Both the position numbers and the translations under genes were made by a program. Positions 45,123 through 53,988 of a DNA stretch of 64,000 nt are shown here, piece by piece. Each line of letters opens with the position of its first letter. Position 1 is the first letter of the stretch. Below the pieces are notes generated by a model. It was not told the origin of the DNA. It worked only from the letters and a program-made list of their open reading frames with translations, and did not search any database. The stretch spans positions 1,116,001-1,180,000 of the forward strand of contig NZ_JQMW01000009.1 of NCBI RefSeq assembly GCF_000744935.1, written 5' to 3'. The stretch comes from Clostridium sp. KNHs214. Lineage in GTDB: Bacteria > Bacillota > Clostridia > Clostridiales > Clostridiaceae.

Positions 45123-45417
45123 TTTTGGCAGTTTCCTCTGCAAAATTAACTTGTTCTTTTGTTGCTCCTCCTCTATTATTGAAAGTTTCAATAAAGCTAT
45201 TTTTAATATCAGTTATTATTTTATGTATGTCATTATTTATCTCTACAATTTCATCAGCCTTATAAACTTCCTTAGATAACTTTACTGTATCGTATATATA
45301 ACTATCGCCATCATAAATTTTTTTACCATTATCTTCCCCAATTTCTCTATACTGTTTATTATATTCTAATTCATTTATTAAACTTATTTCTCTCATACCT
45401 TTTTCTATCAATACCAT
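45123..45417 (-). pseudogene. 5' part of helicase-like ATPase gene
   Basis: From ATG 45417 the frame runs to the transposon edge, giving about 98 codons (MVLIEKGMREISLINELEYN to EQVNFAEETAK). It then reads a few residues into the transposon. Removing transposon copy A plus one 7-bp repeat joins it in frame to 41963 and downstream. On its own the fragment lacks the ATPase motifs. Confidence 0.75.
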
Positions 45418-45423
45418 CCTTTC

Positions 45424-45624
45424 TTAATTATTTTTATTTGCATATGTATTATATTTTTTTCTTAATTTAACCATATCATTTAAAGCTTTCTGAAATTGTT
45501 CAGTATTTTTAAAACTATACCTAAATCTATCATTATCATTAAATTTATAATATTCAAATCCTAAATAAGCTAAACTTTCAGCTAAATATTTTTTATTTAT
45601 TTCATAATACTGTTGACTTGTCAT
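45424..45624 (-). CDS. DUF5659-like small protein
   Basis: 66 residues. ESLAYLGFEYYKFNDNDRFR and NTEQFQKALNDMVKLRKKY follow the small alpha/beta pattern also seen at 36233-36442. Located between the polymerase-like and helicase-like genes. Function unknown. Confidence 0.6.
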   Translation of the reverse strand: MTSQQYYEINKKYLAESLAYLGFEYYKFNDNDRFRYSFKNTEQFQKALNDMVKLRKKYNTYANKNN

Positions 45625-45677
45625 ATGCTTTCACCACCCTTTTAAAATAAGGGGAAACTATTCTCCCCCTACTTCTT

Positions 45678-48600
45678 TTATTTATATAAATCTACTACTG
45701 CACTGAAACTTGTCCTATTTAATTTCTTCTTATTATCTTTACCAGAATATAGCCTTTCAATTTCTTTAAATTTAATTTTATAATCAGCTCTATTGGGAAT
45801 ATCTACATCACCATAATCTAATCCTTTAGAATTAATCCCAATTAGTATATTGTCATTATCAGCTAATTGTACAAATCCATTCTTCTCCTTTAATGTAAAG
45901 TCTTTATCCTTTATATCTTTTAATAAATTTTCTACATAATTCTCTTTGTCTTCTTTATAGTGTTCCTTATTAGCCACAAATAAAAGTTTTACATATTCTA
46001 TTTTTTCTTCATTTGTATCAATCATAAAATCTTCTAAATTATCTAAATTCATATCTCCCTCCTTGTAATATTCAATTTCTTCGTCTGAAATTGTTAGTTT
46101 ATATTTCTTACCAAAATATTCAAATGTATTTTCATCTTCTTTTTCTGCTATACTAACATTATATTTTTTACTTTGATTATTTTGTAAATTGTAAATAAAT
46201 CCTTTTTCTGCAACTGTCCACGCATATGAAAAAGCTTTAGAATCATCAGAATTATAAACATATTGATATAAAGCTTGTGCTAAAACTAAATCATTTTCAC
46301 ATACTTTTTTAGCTTCTTCCTTAGTTTTAATTGCTAATTCTCTAAATTTTAATCTATTTTCCATTCTGGCTTCTTTATGTACATCATCCTTAGAAAACTT
46401 GTTAATATTATTCTTTTCATTTATAAGTTTAATATTTTCTTCACTATAAATTTCAATTAGTTTTTTAAATTGCTCTTGTATTTCTTTAAGTTTTACATTA
46501 TTATTAATTTTAGAGTTTTGAATTAATTTTGGGGTGAAATATATACTGTGGTTGGATATATTTTCCCTTATTTTGTTTCCAAATAATTTCTTAATAGTTT
46601 TATTTAATCCCTGCATTTTTTTATAAAATCTATCTACGTGTGAATTAAAATCTCTATCTAATTTATTTTTATTCTTCCCTTTCATAATGTAAAATCTTGG
46701 TTGTTTCTTATAAATTAAATTTAACATTTCAGCTATCTCTACAGTTCCCCCTCTTTTGGACATATCAATAATAATTCCTTGGAAAAACTTACAATATTTA
46801 TTTGTTAACTTTAATTGTTGTTTTTTAATTTCAAATTCTCTTTCATTTAATCCAGTATATTTATAATCTCTAAACTTATCTTCCACTTGATATTTTTCAT
46901 AAATATCTTTGAACCATGATGCAAAAAAATCTTGACAAGCTAATGAATTTAATTGATTTAAAGCTATTGTATTAAAATCTGTAATTATACCTGTTTTATC
47001 TTCGCTATTAACTAAAAAATTATATATATTATCAATATTCCATTCTTCTCCTTTTACTGTAGCTCCATCACTTGGATTTACAATTATTTTATTATTATCA
47101 AAAATTAAATCTGCTAATGTTACAACTTTCTTACCTTCAAATCTTATATCAAAATATAATGACATTTGCTCCTTTATTCTATCTAAATTGTTTAATTCAA
47201 TTTTAATTTCTTCATCATTTTCTGATTCTTGAACTACTTCATTTATAAAATCATAATTTATCAGCCAATCAAGATTATAGTCTTTTAAGTTGTGATTCAA
47301 ATGAATTAATTGCATTTTATCTCCATCCACATCAAAAGTTGCCTTCTGAAATGCATATGTATTCATTGGAGCTTGAATAATATTATCTAAGTGTTTAATA
47401 TACTTGTAGTCCTCATTTTTAGATAAATCTACAAATACTGGTTTAAATATTTCTGATTGTGCCATCATCGGATTTCTGTACATTACTTTATTTCCTATAA
47501 TTCCTTCACAAAACCATTGATTCTCACCTAGAGCTCCTTTAATTTCTTTACTAGATAATTCTTTTCTATATTCTTCATCTTCACATTTATCATCTGAAAA
47601 TTGACTAGTATATTTTAAAAATCCTATAATATCCGTAGTTACATATAAATAATTGCTTTTTACTTTTATCTGTCCCAAAGACAATTGATTTAATTCTCTT
47701 TCAATTTCTTTACTTAAAAAGTTGGTGAACTTCTTATCAAATATCATATATTTATTTAAATTTATACATTTTAATGCAGTAGCAACATATTCAGCTTCAT
47801 CATCTTCAATATTTTTTTCTTCTAGCAAATTCTGTAGATAACATTTAATATATTTAATATCTTCCCAATTAATTTCCTGTCCTTTTTCTCTATTCTCTCT
47901 ATAGATTTTAAGTACGTTATAAAGCATTTTACCGTGTTCATTTCCAAGTGCTAACAAATCATATTCTGTTGCATTTAAAGCTTCTAAAAACTGATATGTA
48001 AGCGTTCTATATTCATTTTTATTTCTTCTATGTGTATAGTTAGCAACTCCGATGCAGTCATATCCATTAGACACTATACTATTTCTATATTCATGATAAG
48101 ATTCCCACATCCATTTTTTATTTTCTCCTGTTTCATCAGTTTCAATTTTAGCTTTAAAAGTGCTTTCTGTTGCTAATATATCTATATCATCTACATTCCA
48201 TTTATGACCAAATCTATCATAGATAAATTTGATTCCATGTTCCTTTAAATATTTTTTAAAATCTATAATTATATAGAATCCTTTCATTTGTGAAATTCTT
48301 AATTGGCAGCCGTTTATGGTTTTATCTTTCATATAATCTCTAATATAATTACCCAGTTCGAATGATATGAGTCCGAATCCATCGAAATTGTTGATTGGTA
48401 ATTTACCATTATAATCTACTACTTTATATCCTAAAGACCATTCCGCTACTTCAAAAATATTATGTTCTAATTCCCTAGTTTGCTCTATATTGTATACAAT
48501 TCTATTTTTAGCACTTCTGCAAGGTTTTTCTAATTCCTCTAACTTTACAAGTCTATTATCTTCTTCAAGCCATCTGGCTGGAGTTTTATATTCATAATAA

Positions 48601-48971
48601 TTTATTTTAAGTCCTAAGGACTTGAGCTTATCCTTATTCTCTTTTTTCTTAAATTCTTTTTTAACTTCCTTATATTTTTTATTCATATCCTTATAATATA
48701 TAAAATCATCATATTTTTGCTTTTCTTCATCTGTAAAATTTTCATATGGAATTAAAGTTTCAAGTTTATCTTTAAATACTTTTTCAATTTCATTGTCGGG
48801 TATAATACATACATTTAATTTATCTAAATTATAAGGAATTTCCCAAATTGCGGTTGTCATGAGAGCGTTTGAAGTCAATCTTTTTGGTATAATACAATGT
48901 TTCAGCTCTTTCAAATTAATTCTTTTAGTAAGTTCTTTATGTACCTCCTTTTGTACATTGTAGTGCGTCAA
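45678..48971 (-). CDS. Two-barrel single-chain RNA polymerase (YonO/RdRP-like), N-terminus altered by transposon
   Basis: 1097 codons if the TTG at 48971, inside transposon copy B, is used; native DNA starts at 48958. Key motifs: NFDGFGLIS (195-203) and GCQLRISQMKGFYIIID (221-237) match the first-barrel block of eukaryotic RdRPs (DGxGxIS, then QIRxxxxKG). VKSNYLYVTTDIIGFLKY (437-454), VMYRNPMMAQSEIFKPVFVD (496-515) and ATFDVDGDKM (544-553) match the second barrel; D547, D549 and D551 form the DxDGD metal site of all two-barrel polymerases. SPbeta YonO, the known phage relative, transcribes late genes. AAGGAGG lies in frame at the broken end without a start after it, so the original protein was longer. 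Confidence 0.75.
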   Translation of the reverse strand: MTHYNVQKEVHKELTKRINLKELKHCIIPKRLTSNALMTTAIWEIPYNLDKLNVCIIPDNEIEKVFKDKLETLIPYENFTDEEKQKYDDFIYYKDMNKKYKEVKKEFKKKENKDKLKSLGLKINYYEYKTPARWLEEDNRLVKLEELEKPCRSAKNRIVYNIEQTRELEHNIFEVAEWSLGYKVVDYNGKLPINNFDGFGLISFELGNYIRDYMKDKTINGCQLRISQMKGFYIIIDFKKYLKEHGIKFIYDRFGHKWNVDDIDILATESTFKAKIETDETGENKKWMWESYHEYRNSIVSNGYDCIGVANYTHRRNKNEYRTLTYQFLEALNATEYDLLALGNEHGKMLYNVLKIYRENREKGQEINWEDIKYIKCYLQNLLEEKNIEDDEAEYVATALKCINLNKYMIFDKKFTNFLSKEIERELNQLSLGQIKVKSNYLYVTTDIIGFLKYTSQFSDDKCEDEEYRKELSSKEIKGALGENQWFCEGIIGNKVMYRNPMMAQSEIFKPVFVDLSKNEDYKYIKHLDNIIQAPMNTYAFQKATFDVDGDKMQLIHLNHNLKDYNLDWLINYDFINEVVQESENDEEIKIELNNLDRIKEQMSLYFDIRFEGKKVVTLADLIFDNNKIIVNPSDGATVKGEEWNIDNIYNFLVNSEDKTGIITDFNTIALNQLNSLACQDFFASWFKDIYEKYQVEDKFRDYKYTGLNEREFEIKKQQLKLTNKYCKFFQGIIIDMSKRGGTVEIAEMLNLIYKKQPRFYIMKGKNKNKLDRDFNSHVDRFYKKMQGLNKTIKKLFGNKIRENISNHSIYFTPKLIQNSKINNNVKLKEIQEQFKKLIEIYSEENIKLINEKNNINKFSKDDVHKEARMENRLKFRELAIKTKEEAKKVCENDLVLAQALYQYVYNSDDSKAFSYAWTVAEKGFIYNLQNNQSKKYNVSIAEKEDENTFEYFGKKYKLTISDEEIEYYKEGDMNLDNLEDFMIDTNEEKIEYVKLLFVANKEHYKEDKENYVENLLKDIKDKDFTLKEKNGFVQLADNDNILIGINSKGLDYGDVDIPNRADYKIKFKEIERLYSGKDNKKKLNRTSFSAVVDLYK

Positions 48972-49219
48972 AATATAGCTTTTGAAAACTGCATTTCTAA
49001 GTCAAATTATAACTATAACTCCAATAACTATCCAGTAATTAAATGCATTTTAAATAATCATATTATTGCTAAATAAAACCTCCTAATGACTTGACATCAT
49101 TTGGAGGTTATTTTAAGCTTATTATAAAAACTAGAGAAAGGAAAGGGAAGAACCCCAAGCCGTGCAAAGCGAAGGTTCTTCCCTAAAAATAAGAGCGTAA
49201 GCTCTTACAACCTATTATT

Positions 49220-49795
49220 ATGATAAGATTATTTTCACAACTATGCAAGTGTTTTAAACAAATTTCTTTTGAAAATGAGATAAATATTTTTGAAGAGTAT
49301 ATGAAAACGGTTAATTCAGAGGCTTTGGTATGTCCAGTCTGCGGATCTAAACACGATCTATCCCTATTTGCCTCTTATAAACGCCATCTTGTGACTTATG
49401 ATAATAATGAAGTTCACGATAATATAATAACTATCAATAGATATATTTGCCCGTCATGTGGACATACTCATGCTATCCTACCTTCGGTAATTGTGCCCTA
49501 CATGTCATTTAGCTTTAAATTTACTGTGTCTATTATTCATGATTATCTTGTACATAAATTTACCTCTGTAGAAGCTATGTGTGAACATTATTGTATAGCA
49601 ATATCCACATTCTATCGAATTTTAAATAAGTTCAAAAAACATAAACAACTATGGCTTGGACTTCTACAAGACAAGCTTATTTCTAATCTAAGTTTTATAC
49701 AGCGTGTTATAAATAGTACCTTTATTGAAATTGAAACCTTTATAACAAACTTTTTTAATAGAAACGGCTTATCCTTTTTTCAAGGAACATCATAA
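49220..49795 (+). CDS. Transposon zinc-ribbon protein (DUF6431-like), copy B
   Basis: 191 residues, identical to the copy A protein at 42232-42807: two CPxCG knuckles and a helical C-terminal half. Accessory protein of the transposon; role unproven. Confidence 0.75.
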   Translation: MIRLFSQLCKCFKQISFENEINIFEEYMKTVNSEALVCPVCGSKHDLSLFASYKRHLVTYDNNEVHDNIITINRYICPSCGHTHAILPSVIVPYMSFSFKFTVSIIHDYLVHKFTSVEAMCEHYCIAISTFYRILNKFKKHKQLWLGLLQDKLISNLSFIQRVINSTFIEIETFITNFFNRNGLSFFQGTS

Positions 49796-49902
49796 TTAAG
49801 CTATAGCTATATACTTTTTATTTTATTTTATATATACCACTTAATACGATAATGGATATTATAATTTCCCCATGATAGCATTTTTATAGAGGTGATGTTG
49901 AA

Positions 49903-51162
49903 ATGAATAACAAAGAAATGATTGAAATAGCTTCTATTAGACTAGCACTAATAGCTCCAGCTATAAATAATACTTATACTGAAAGCTCGAAAATTGCTTA
50001 CTATAGACGTGTTGCTGCTACTCCTGTAAAATTACCTAACGGTAAGTCAGTTTTATATAGTCCTGGAACACTATCTAATTGGGAATCAGATTATAATAGG
50101 TTTGGTTTTGATGCCCTTCTACCGAAGACGCGTAGCGACATAGGGAAAACCAGAAAGTTAAATGATGTAGCTATAGAACAGATATATATGCTAAAAAATG
50201 CATTTCCTAAAATTAATGCTACTCTTATATATCATAAACTTATCGAAGATGGCTTTATCAATGAAAAAAATATATCATTATCTACAGTTCAAAGATTTAT
50301 AAAAAATAATGATCTTAAATCTGCTAGATGCATAAATATGAAAGATAGAAAAGCCTTTGAAGAAGAGTTTGCAACTGGCATGTACCAAGGTGATACATGC
50401 TATGGCCCGTATATTACTGAAAATGGCATACGTAAAAGAACATATCTAATTATGCTAATTGATGATAAATCAAGACTTATCGTTGGCGGAAGATTCTTTT
50501 ACAATGATAACTCTTATAATTTTCAAAAGGTACTTAAAGAAGCTATCGCTAGATATGGCATACCTAATAAACTTTACTTGGACAACGGTTCTCCTTATAA
50601 AAATGAGCAATTAAGTCTTATCTGTGGATCTCTTGGAATAGTAGAACTGCACACTATGGTAAGGGATGGAGCATCCAAAGGAAAAGTAGAAAGAAATTTT
50701 AGAACATTAAAAAGTAGATGGCTAAACACTCTAGATGTAGAATCTATATCCTCCTTAGCGGAGCTAAATGATGAGCTATTCGCATATATAAACAAGCATA
50801 ATGTAACAGTACATTCAGCTACATCTCAACGTCCGATCGATAGATATAAAAGCGATTTAGCTCATGTTAAGGTAGCTACTGATAGTGAGTGGCTGGATAA
50901 TTGCTTTATGAATCGCATACAACGAAGAGTTAATAATGACTCAACCATAAGCATTGATAAAATATCTTATGATGTACCTATGCAATTTATAGGACAGAAA
51001 GTTGAAGTAAGATATTTACCTGATGATATGGATAATGCATATGTATATTATGAAAATGCTAAATACAGCATTAGAAAAACAAATAAGATTGAAAATGGTA
51101 AAACCAAACGCAGGAATGCATTTACTATAGACTATTCAAAGGATGGTGTTAAAAATGTTTAA
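49903..51162 (+). CDS. DDE transposase, copy B
   Basis: 419 residues, identical to copy A; D164, D227 and E263 form the DD35E triad. Intact, so either copy could supply enzyme. Confidence 0.9.
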   Translation: MNNKEMIEIASIRLALIAPAINNTYTESSKIAYYRRVAATPVKLPNGKSVLYSPGTLSNWESDYNRFGFDALLPKTRSDIGKTRKLNDVAIEQIYMLKNAFPKINATLIYHKLIEDGFINEKNISLSTVQRFIKNNDLKSARCINMKDRKAFEEEFATGMYQGDTCYGPYITENGIRKRTYLIMLIDDKSRLIVGGRFFYNDNSYNFQKVLKEAIARYGIPNKLYLDNGSPYKNEQLSLICGSLGIVELHTMVRDGASKGKVERNFRTLKSRWLNTLDVESISSLAELNDELFAYINKHNVTVHSATSQRPIDRYKSDLAHVKVATDSEWLDNCFMNRIQRRVNNDSTISIDKISYDVPMQFIGQKVEVRYLPDDMDNAYVYYENAKYSIRKTNKIENGKTKRRNAFTIDYSKDGVKNV

Positions 51163-51958
51163 ACAATTTTATGGTATGACAATGAATCCATTTGAAAAAG
51201 GCATAAAAGAAAAAGATGCCTATATGTCAAATGATCTAAAAGAGATGATATCAAGACTTGAGTATCTTAATGAAGCTAGGGGAATCGGCTTATTTACAGC
51301 TTCACCAGGTAGTGGAAAAACCTTTGCCTTAAGGTGCTTTGCTAAAAAAGTAAACCCTAATTTAACAAAGGTTATATATCTTTGCTTTACCACTGTAACT
51401 ACTACTGAGTTCTATAGGCAATTTTGCATCTCCTTAGGAATTGAACCTTCTTCTCGTAAATCTGACATGTTTAAGAGCATAAAAGACTATATGGAAAGTA
51501 TGAGTACAGATAAACGTGTGCATTATATATTAGTTTGGGATGAAGCACAATATCTAAATAATGATATTTTAAAGGATTTAAAGCTACTTATGAACTTCTC
51601 TATGGACTCAAAAGATTGCTTTTCCTTAGTTTTGATAGGACAACCTGTGTTAAATAATATCTTAGAAAAGCAGATACACGAGGCATTAAAACAAAGAATA
51701 ATAATAAATTATAATTTTGAAGGATTTTCTGAAATTGAAGCTTTAGAATATATTAATTCTAGATTATCATTAGCAGGGGCTTCGCCAGAAATATTTGATA
51801 ATAATGCTGTTTTGGCTGCATATAGAAGCTGTGCTGGCTCTATAAGACGCTTAAATATGATATTAACTAAGGCTTTAATAATAGGTGCGCAGCACGAAAA
51901 AAACGTAATCGATACTGATATAATAATGGCTGCCGCCAATGAAATATCACTGCATTAA
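51143..51958 (+). CDS. AAA+ ATPase (ExeA/TniB-like), copy B
   Basis: 271 residues, identical to copy A, with GSGKT Walker A and WDEAQ Walker B; overlaps the transposase gene by 20 bases. Translation probably starts at the fifth codon (51155). Confidence 0.85.
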   Translation: MVLKMFKQFYGMTMNPFEKGIKEKDAYMSNDLKEMISRLEYLNEARGIGLFTASPGSGKTFALRCFAKKVNPNLTKVIYLCFTTVTTTEFYRQFCISLGIEPSSRKSDMFKSIKDYMESMSTDKRVHYILVWDEAQYLNNDILKDLKLLMNFSMDSKDCFSLVLIGQPVLNNILEKQIHEALKQRIIINYNFEGFSEIEALEYINSRLSLAGASPEIFDNNAVLAAYRSCAGSIRRLNMILTKALIIGAQHEKNVIDTDIIMAAANEISLH

Positions 51959-52110
51959 AATCACAAGGAGCGCTAGCTCCTTTTTCTTTTAGGTGCAAAA
52001 TGATTTTTCATTAAAAATAAAGTGATTTTGTAGAAATAATTTGACGTAAATTGTACTATAATTATAGAAATAAACTGACGTTTAAATTAGGAGAAATTTG
52101 ACGTTTAACA

Positions 52111-52355
52111 ATTATTTGTATAGCAACCATGTCACTTTTGTACCGTTCAACTTGTCGCGTACGATACGACATTTTTGTATAGTCCAGTTTGGAACAAGCC
52201 AAATATCTGTGGATAACTTCCGTACATAATAAAAAATAGTATTAGACACTATACAAGTTAATGCGTTATATAGTCTATAATACTATTTAATAAGCTAATC
52301 CTTTTGAAGGATTGAAAAATTGATTTATTTTTTTACATGGCAAATACACTTATAT
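52111..52355. other. Possible plasmid-type replication origin
   Basis: TTTGTATAG occurs at 52115 and 52175 and the related TTTGTACCG at 52138. TGTCGCGTACGATACGACA (about 52152-52170) is a dyad. A perfect DnaA box on the minus strand (TTATCCACA) is at 52208-52216. A long dyad is at 52234-52288 and a small hairpin at 52297-52313. No gene is seen. Iteron-like repeats plus a DnaA box next to an HTH protein gene resemble replication origins. Confidence 0.45.
52234..52288. repeat. Long dyad in the control region
   Basis: AAATAGTATTA-GAC and GTC-TA-TAATACTATTT form an 11+3 bp stem with a 2-base bulge and a loop of about 25 bases. No T-run follows. Confidence 0.7.
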
Positions 52356-52384
52356 TTGATATTTTCAAAAAAAATGTATATAAT
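52356..52384 (+). promoter_or_regulatory. Sigma-A-type promoter for a predicted small RNA
   Basis: TTGATA at 52356-52361, exact 17-bp spacer, TATAAT at 52379-52384. Transcription should begin near 52391. Confidence 0.75.
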
Positions 52385-52390
52385 ATAAGT

Positions 52391-52478
52391 GTACATTAAT
52401 TCATTTTCTGTCAAGAAATACAGTAACTATTAAATTGTAATAACTAAGGTTCTAGCGGGACTTTAGTTATTTTTTTAT
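52391..52478 (+). ncRNA. Predicted small RNA of about 88 nt
   Basis: It starts below the promoter at 52356-52384 and ends in a terminator with stem ATAACTAAGG/CTTTAGTTAT, loop around TTCTAGCGGGA and a TTTTTTT tail (52440-52477). No frame with a ribosome site fits. It runs toward the 3' end of the HTH gene (stop at 52502), so it could pair with the 3' region of that message or simply act as a countertranscribed regulator. Confidence 0.55.
52440..52478 (+). terminator. Terminator of the small RNA
   Basis: ATAACTAAGG pairs with CTTTAGTTAT, followed by seven T on the plus strand. Confidence 0.85.
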
Positions 52479-52501
52479 TCTCGTTCCGACTACCTTGTCC
52501 A

Positions 52502-53026
52502 CTACTCTAACAACAAGTCAGAAAACTCGGTCACTCCCTGTGTCCCAAGTAAAGCCTGTTCAAGCTTATTAAAGTCATACTGTCTTTGAGTATAGTCGTT
52601 AAAAGTATTGGATTTCTTGTAGTTATAATAATTTTTTTGATTATGCATATTATGCACTTTAGAATTACTGCCCTGTTTTAGGGCATCCTTATCCTTTAAC
52701 GTGTTGCTATCAACTTCACCTTTACCTTTTACCGCCCTTTTTAAACGGTCTACGGCGTTATTAATCTTCTTCCGAACTAGTGTGTATAGATTACTTGTAG
52801 AACCTCTCCTGCACACTGTAATTAGCTTATTATCTCTTAATTCTGTTAACGCTCTTTGAATAGTTCTAACACTACATCTTAAAGCACATGCTAAATAAGC
52901 CTGTGAAGGGTAACATGAAATTTTTTCAGCATAACACATGCTTTGAAGTAGAGAATACAATCTAAATCCTTTATCTGACAAATAGGAGGTTATGGTTTCG
53001 TTTTGTATAATAGTATAATTAGTCAT
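52502..53026 (-). CDS. HTH_36-type DNA-binding protein (possible replication initiator or repressor)
   Basis: 174 residues. YPSQAYLACALRCSVRTIQRALTELRDNKLI near residue 40-70 is a clear winged-HTH of the HTH_36 type, found in plasmid Rep and phage replisome organiser proteins. The C-terminal half is basic and Asn-rich, without further motifs. Its start overlaps the integrase stop, so it is co-transcribed with the integrase. Next to the DnaA box/iteron region, it is a good candidate initiator, but a repressor role is possible. Confidence 0.65.
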   Translation of the reverse strand: MTNYTIIQNETITSYLSDKGFRLYSLLQSMCYAEKISCYPSQAYLACALRCSVRTIQRALTELRDNKLITVCRRGSTSNLYTLVRKKINNAVDRLKRAVKGKGEVDSNTLKDKDALKQGSNSKVHNMHNQKNYYNYKKSNTFNDYTQRQYDFNKLEQALLGTQGVTEFSDLLLE

Positions 53027-53988
53027 TATCTTCTACCTCCTCTTTGCATTCTCATCTTTCTGCTCTTCTTAGATAATACGTCTAAAGGATTAAATTGTTG
53101 TATATCTTCGCTTAAATCCAATGGTAATAGATTGACATACCTTTCTGTTGTTTTGATGTTAGAATGGGCTAAAATAGCCTTTAAACGGTATATGTCACCG
53201 CCATTTTTAATAAACATTGTTGCGAATGTATTCCTAAATGTATTGATTCCATGAAATTTTACTTTTCTATGTCTAAAATAATTTTTTAAATTTTGGTGAC
53301 AGGTATCATAATTCATTTTTTCTCCATTCAATAATGGAAATAAATAATCTTCCTGCTTTAGTCCCATTCTTTGTATATATTCCATCAATGTAACTTTTAA
53401 AGTATTAGACAAAGGTACTGTTACCTGCTTTTTAGTTTTCATATGCCTAAATAAAATACTATCTACGTTAAAATCTATATCTTCCACATGTACATTTAAA
53501 AGAGTTTCAGCTCTACAGCCTGTCCCCAAAAGGAATGAACAAATTGCCCAACTTCTAAAATCTCCCACTAAACAAGTATTTGTATTAGGTTTCTTTAACA
53601 ATTTCAATACTTCTTCTTCTGTATATATTTTTTTCTTTTCTAATAAAGTATTTGGTATTTTTATATTAAATTTTGTTAAATAATTATTATCGAAGCAATA
53701 AGTTAAAAACGCTCTTAATTTAATAGTAAAAGTTTTATACGTATTTCCTTTATAACCTTCTTTTCTCATAAAATTTATATAGTTTTGTATCTTGTTTTTT
53801 GTAAGTGTTTGTATATTGTCTTCCATGTTAACAACTTTAGTTAATACGTATCTTCCAAAATTCTCTTTAGATTTAATTGTATTCTCCCTCTGTCCTATGC
53901 TTGTACAGTAATTTAAATAGTCATCGTAAATTTCTCCTATAGTTTTTTGTGTTGTTTTATTCAAGTTTTTCAATCTTAATTTAGCCAT
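53026..53988 (-). CDS. Integrase (tyrosine recombinase)
   Basis: 320 residues with a core-binding SAM-like domain (about 10-110; IGEIYDDYLNYCTSIGQREN) and the catalytic domain. Active residues: R in GTGCRAETLL, K in HMKTKKQVT, R in INTFRNTFATMF, H in LAHSNIKTT, and Y in ERYVNLL. The usual first His of the H-x-x-R motif is Asn here (NTFR). It lies 58 bases from the helicase stop codon, at the right end of the element, so it is the enzyme that inserted it. Confidence 0.85.
   Translation of the reverse strand: MAKLRLKNLNKTTQKTIGEIYDDYLNYCTSIGQRENTIKSKENFGRYVLTKVVNMEDNIQTLTKNKIQNYINFMRKEGYKGNTYKTFTIKLRAFLTYCFDNNYLTKFNIKIPNTLLEKKKIYTEEEVLKLLKKPNTNTCLVGDFRSWAICSFLLGTGCRAETLLNVHVEDIDFNVDSILFRHMKTKKQVTVPLSNTLKVTLMEYIQRMGLKQEDYLFPLLNGEKMNYDTCHQNLKNYFRHRKVKFHGINTFRNTFATMFIKNGGDIYRLKAILAHSNIKTTERYVNLLPLDLSEDIQQFNPLDVLSKKSRKMRMQRGGRR

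Larger units (their letters stand above)
48959..52110 (+). mobile_element. Three-gene transposon, copy B
   Basis: 3152 bp, aligned with copy A at a fixed offset of 6988; the ends and all three proteins are the same and no difference was noticed. Unlike copy A its flanks do not match: TGTACAT at the left, ATTATTT at the right. The left end cuts the polymerase-like gene. Absence of a target repeat suggests a deletion or recombination after insertion. Confidence 0.9.

Noticed and set aside
41971-52110. Composite transposon carrying the polymerase as cargo
   Set aside because: Copy A has its own 7-bp target duplication and splits the helicase-like gene on its own, so the two copies inserted or rearranged separately; the DNA between is phage sequence.
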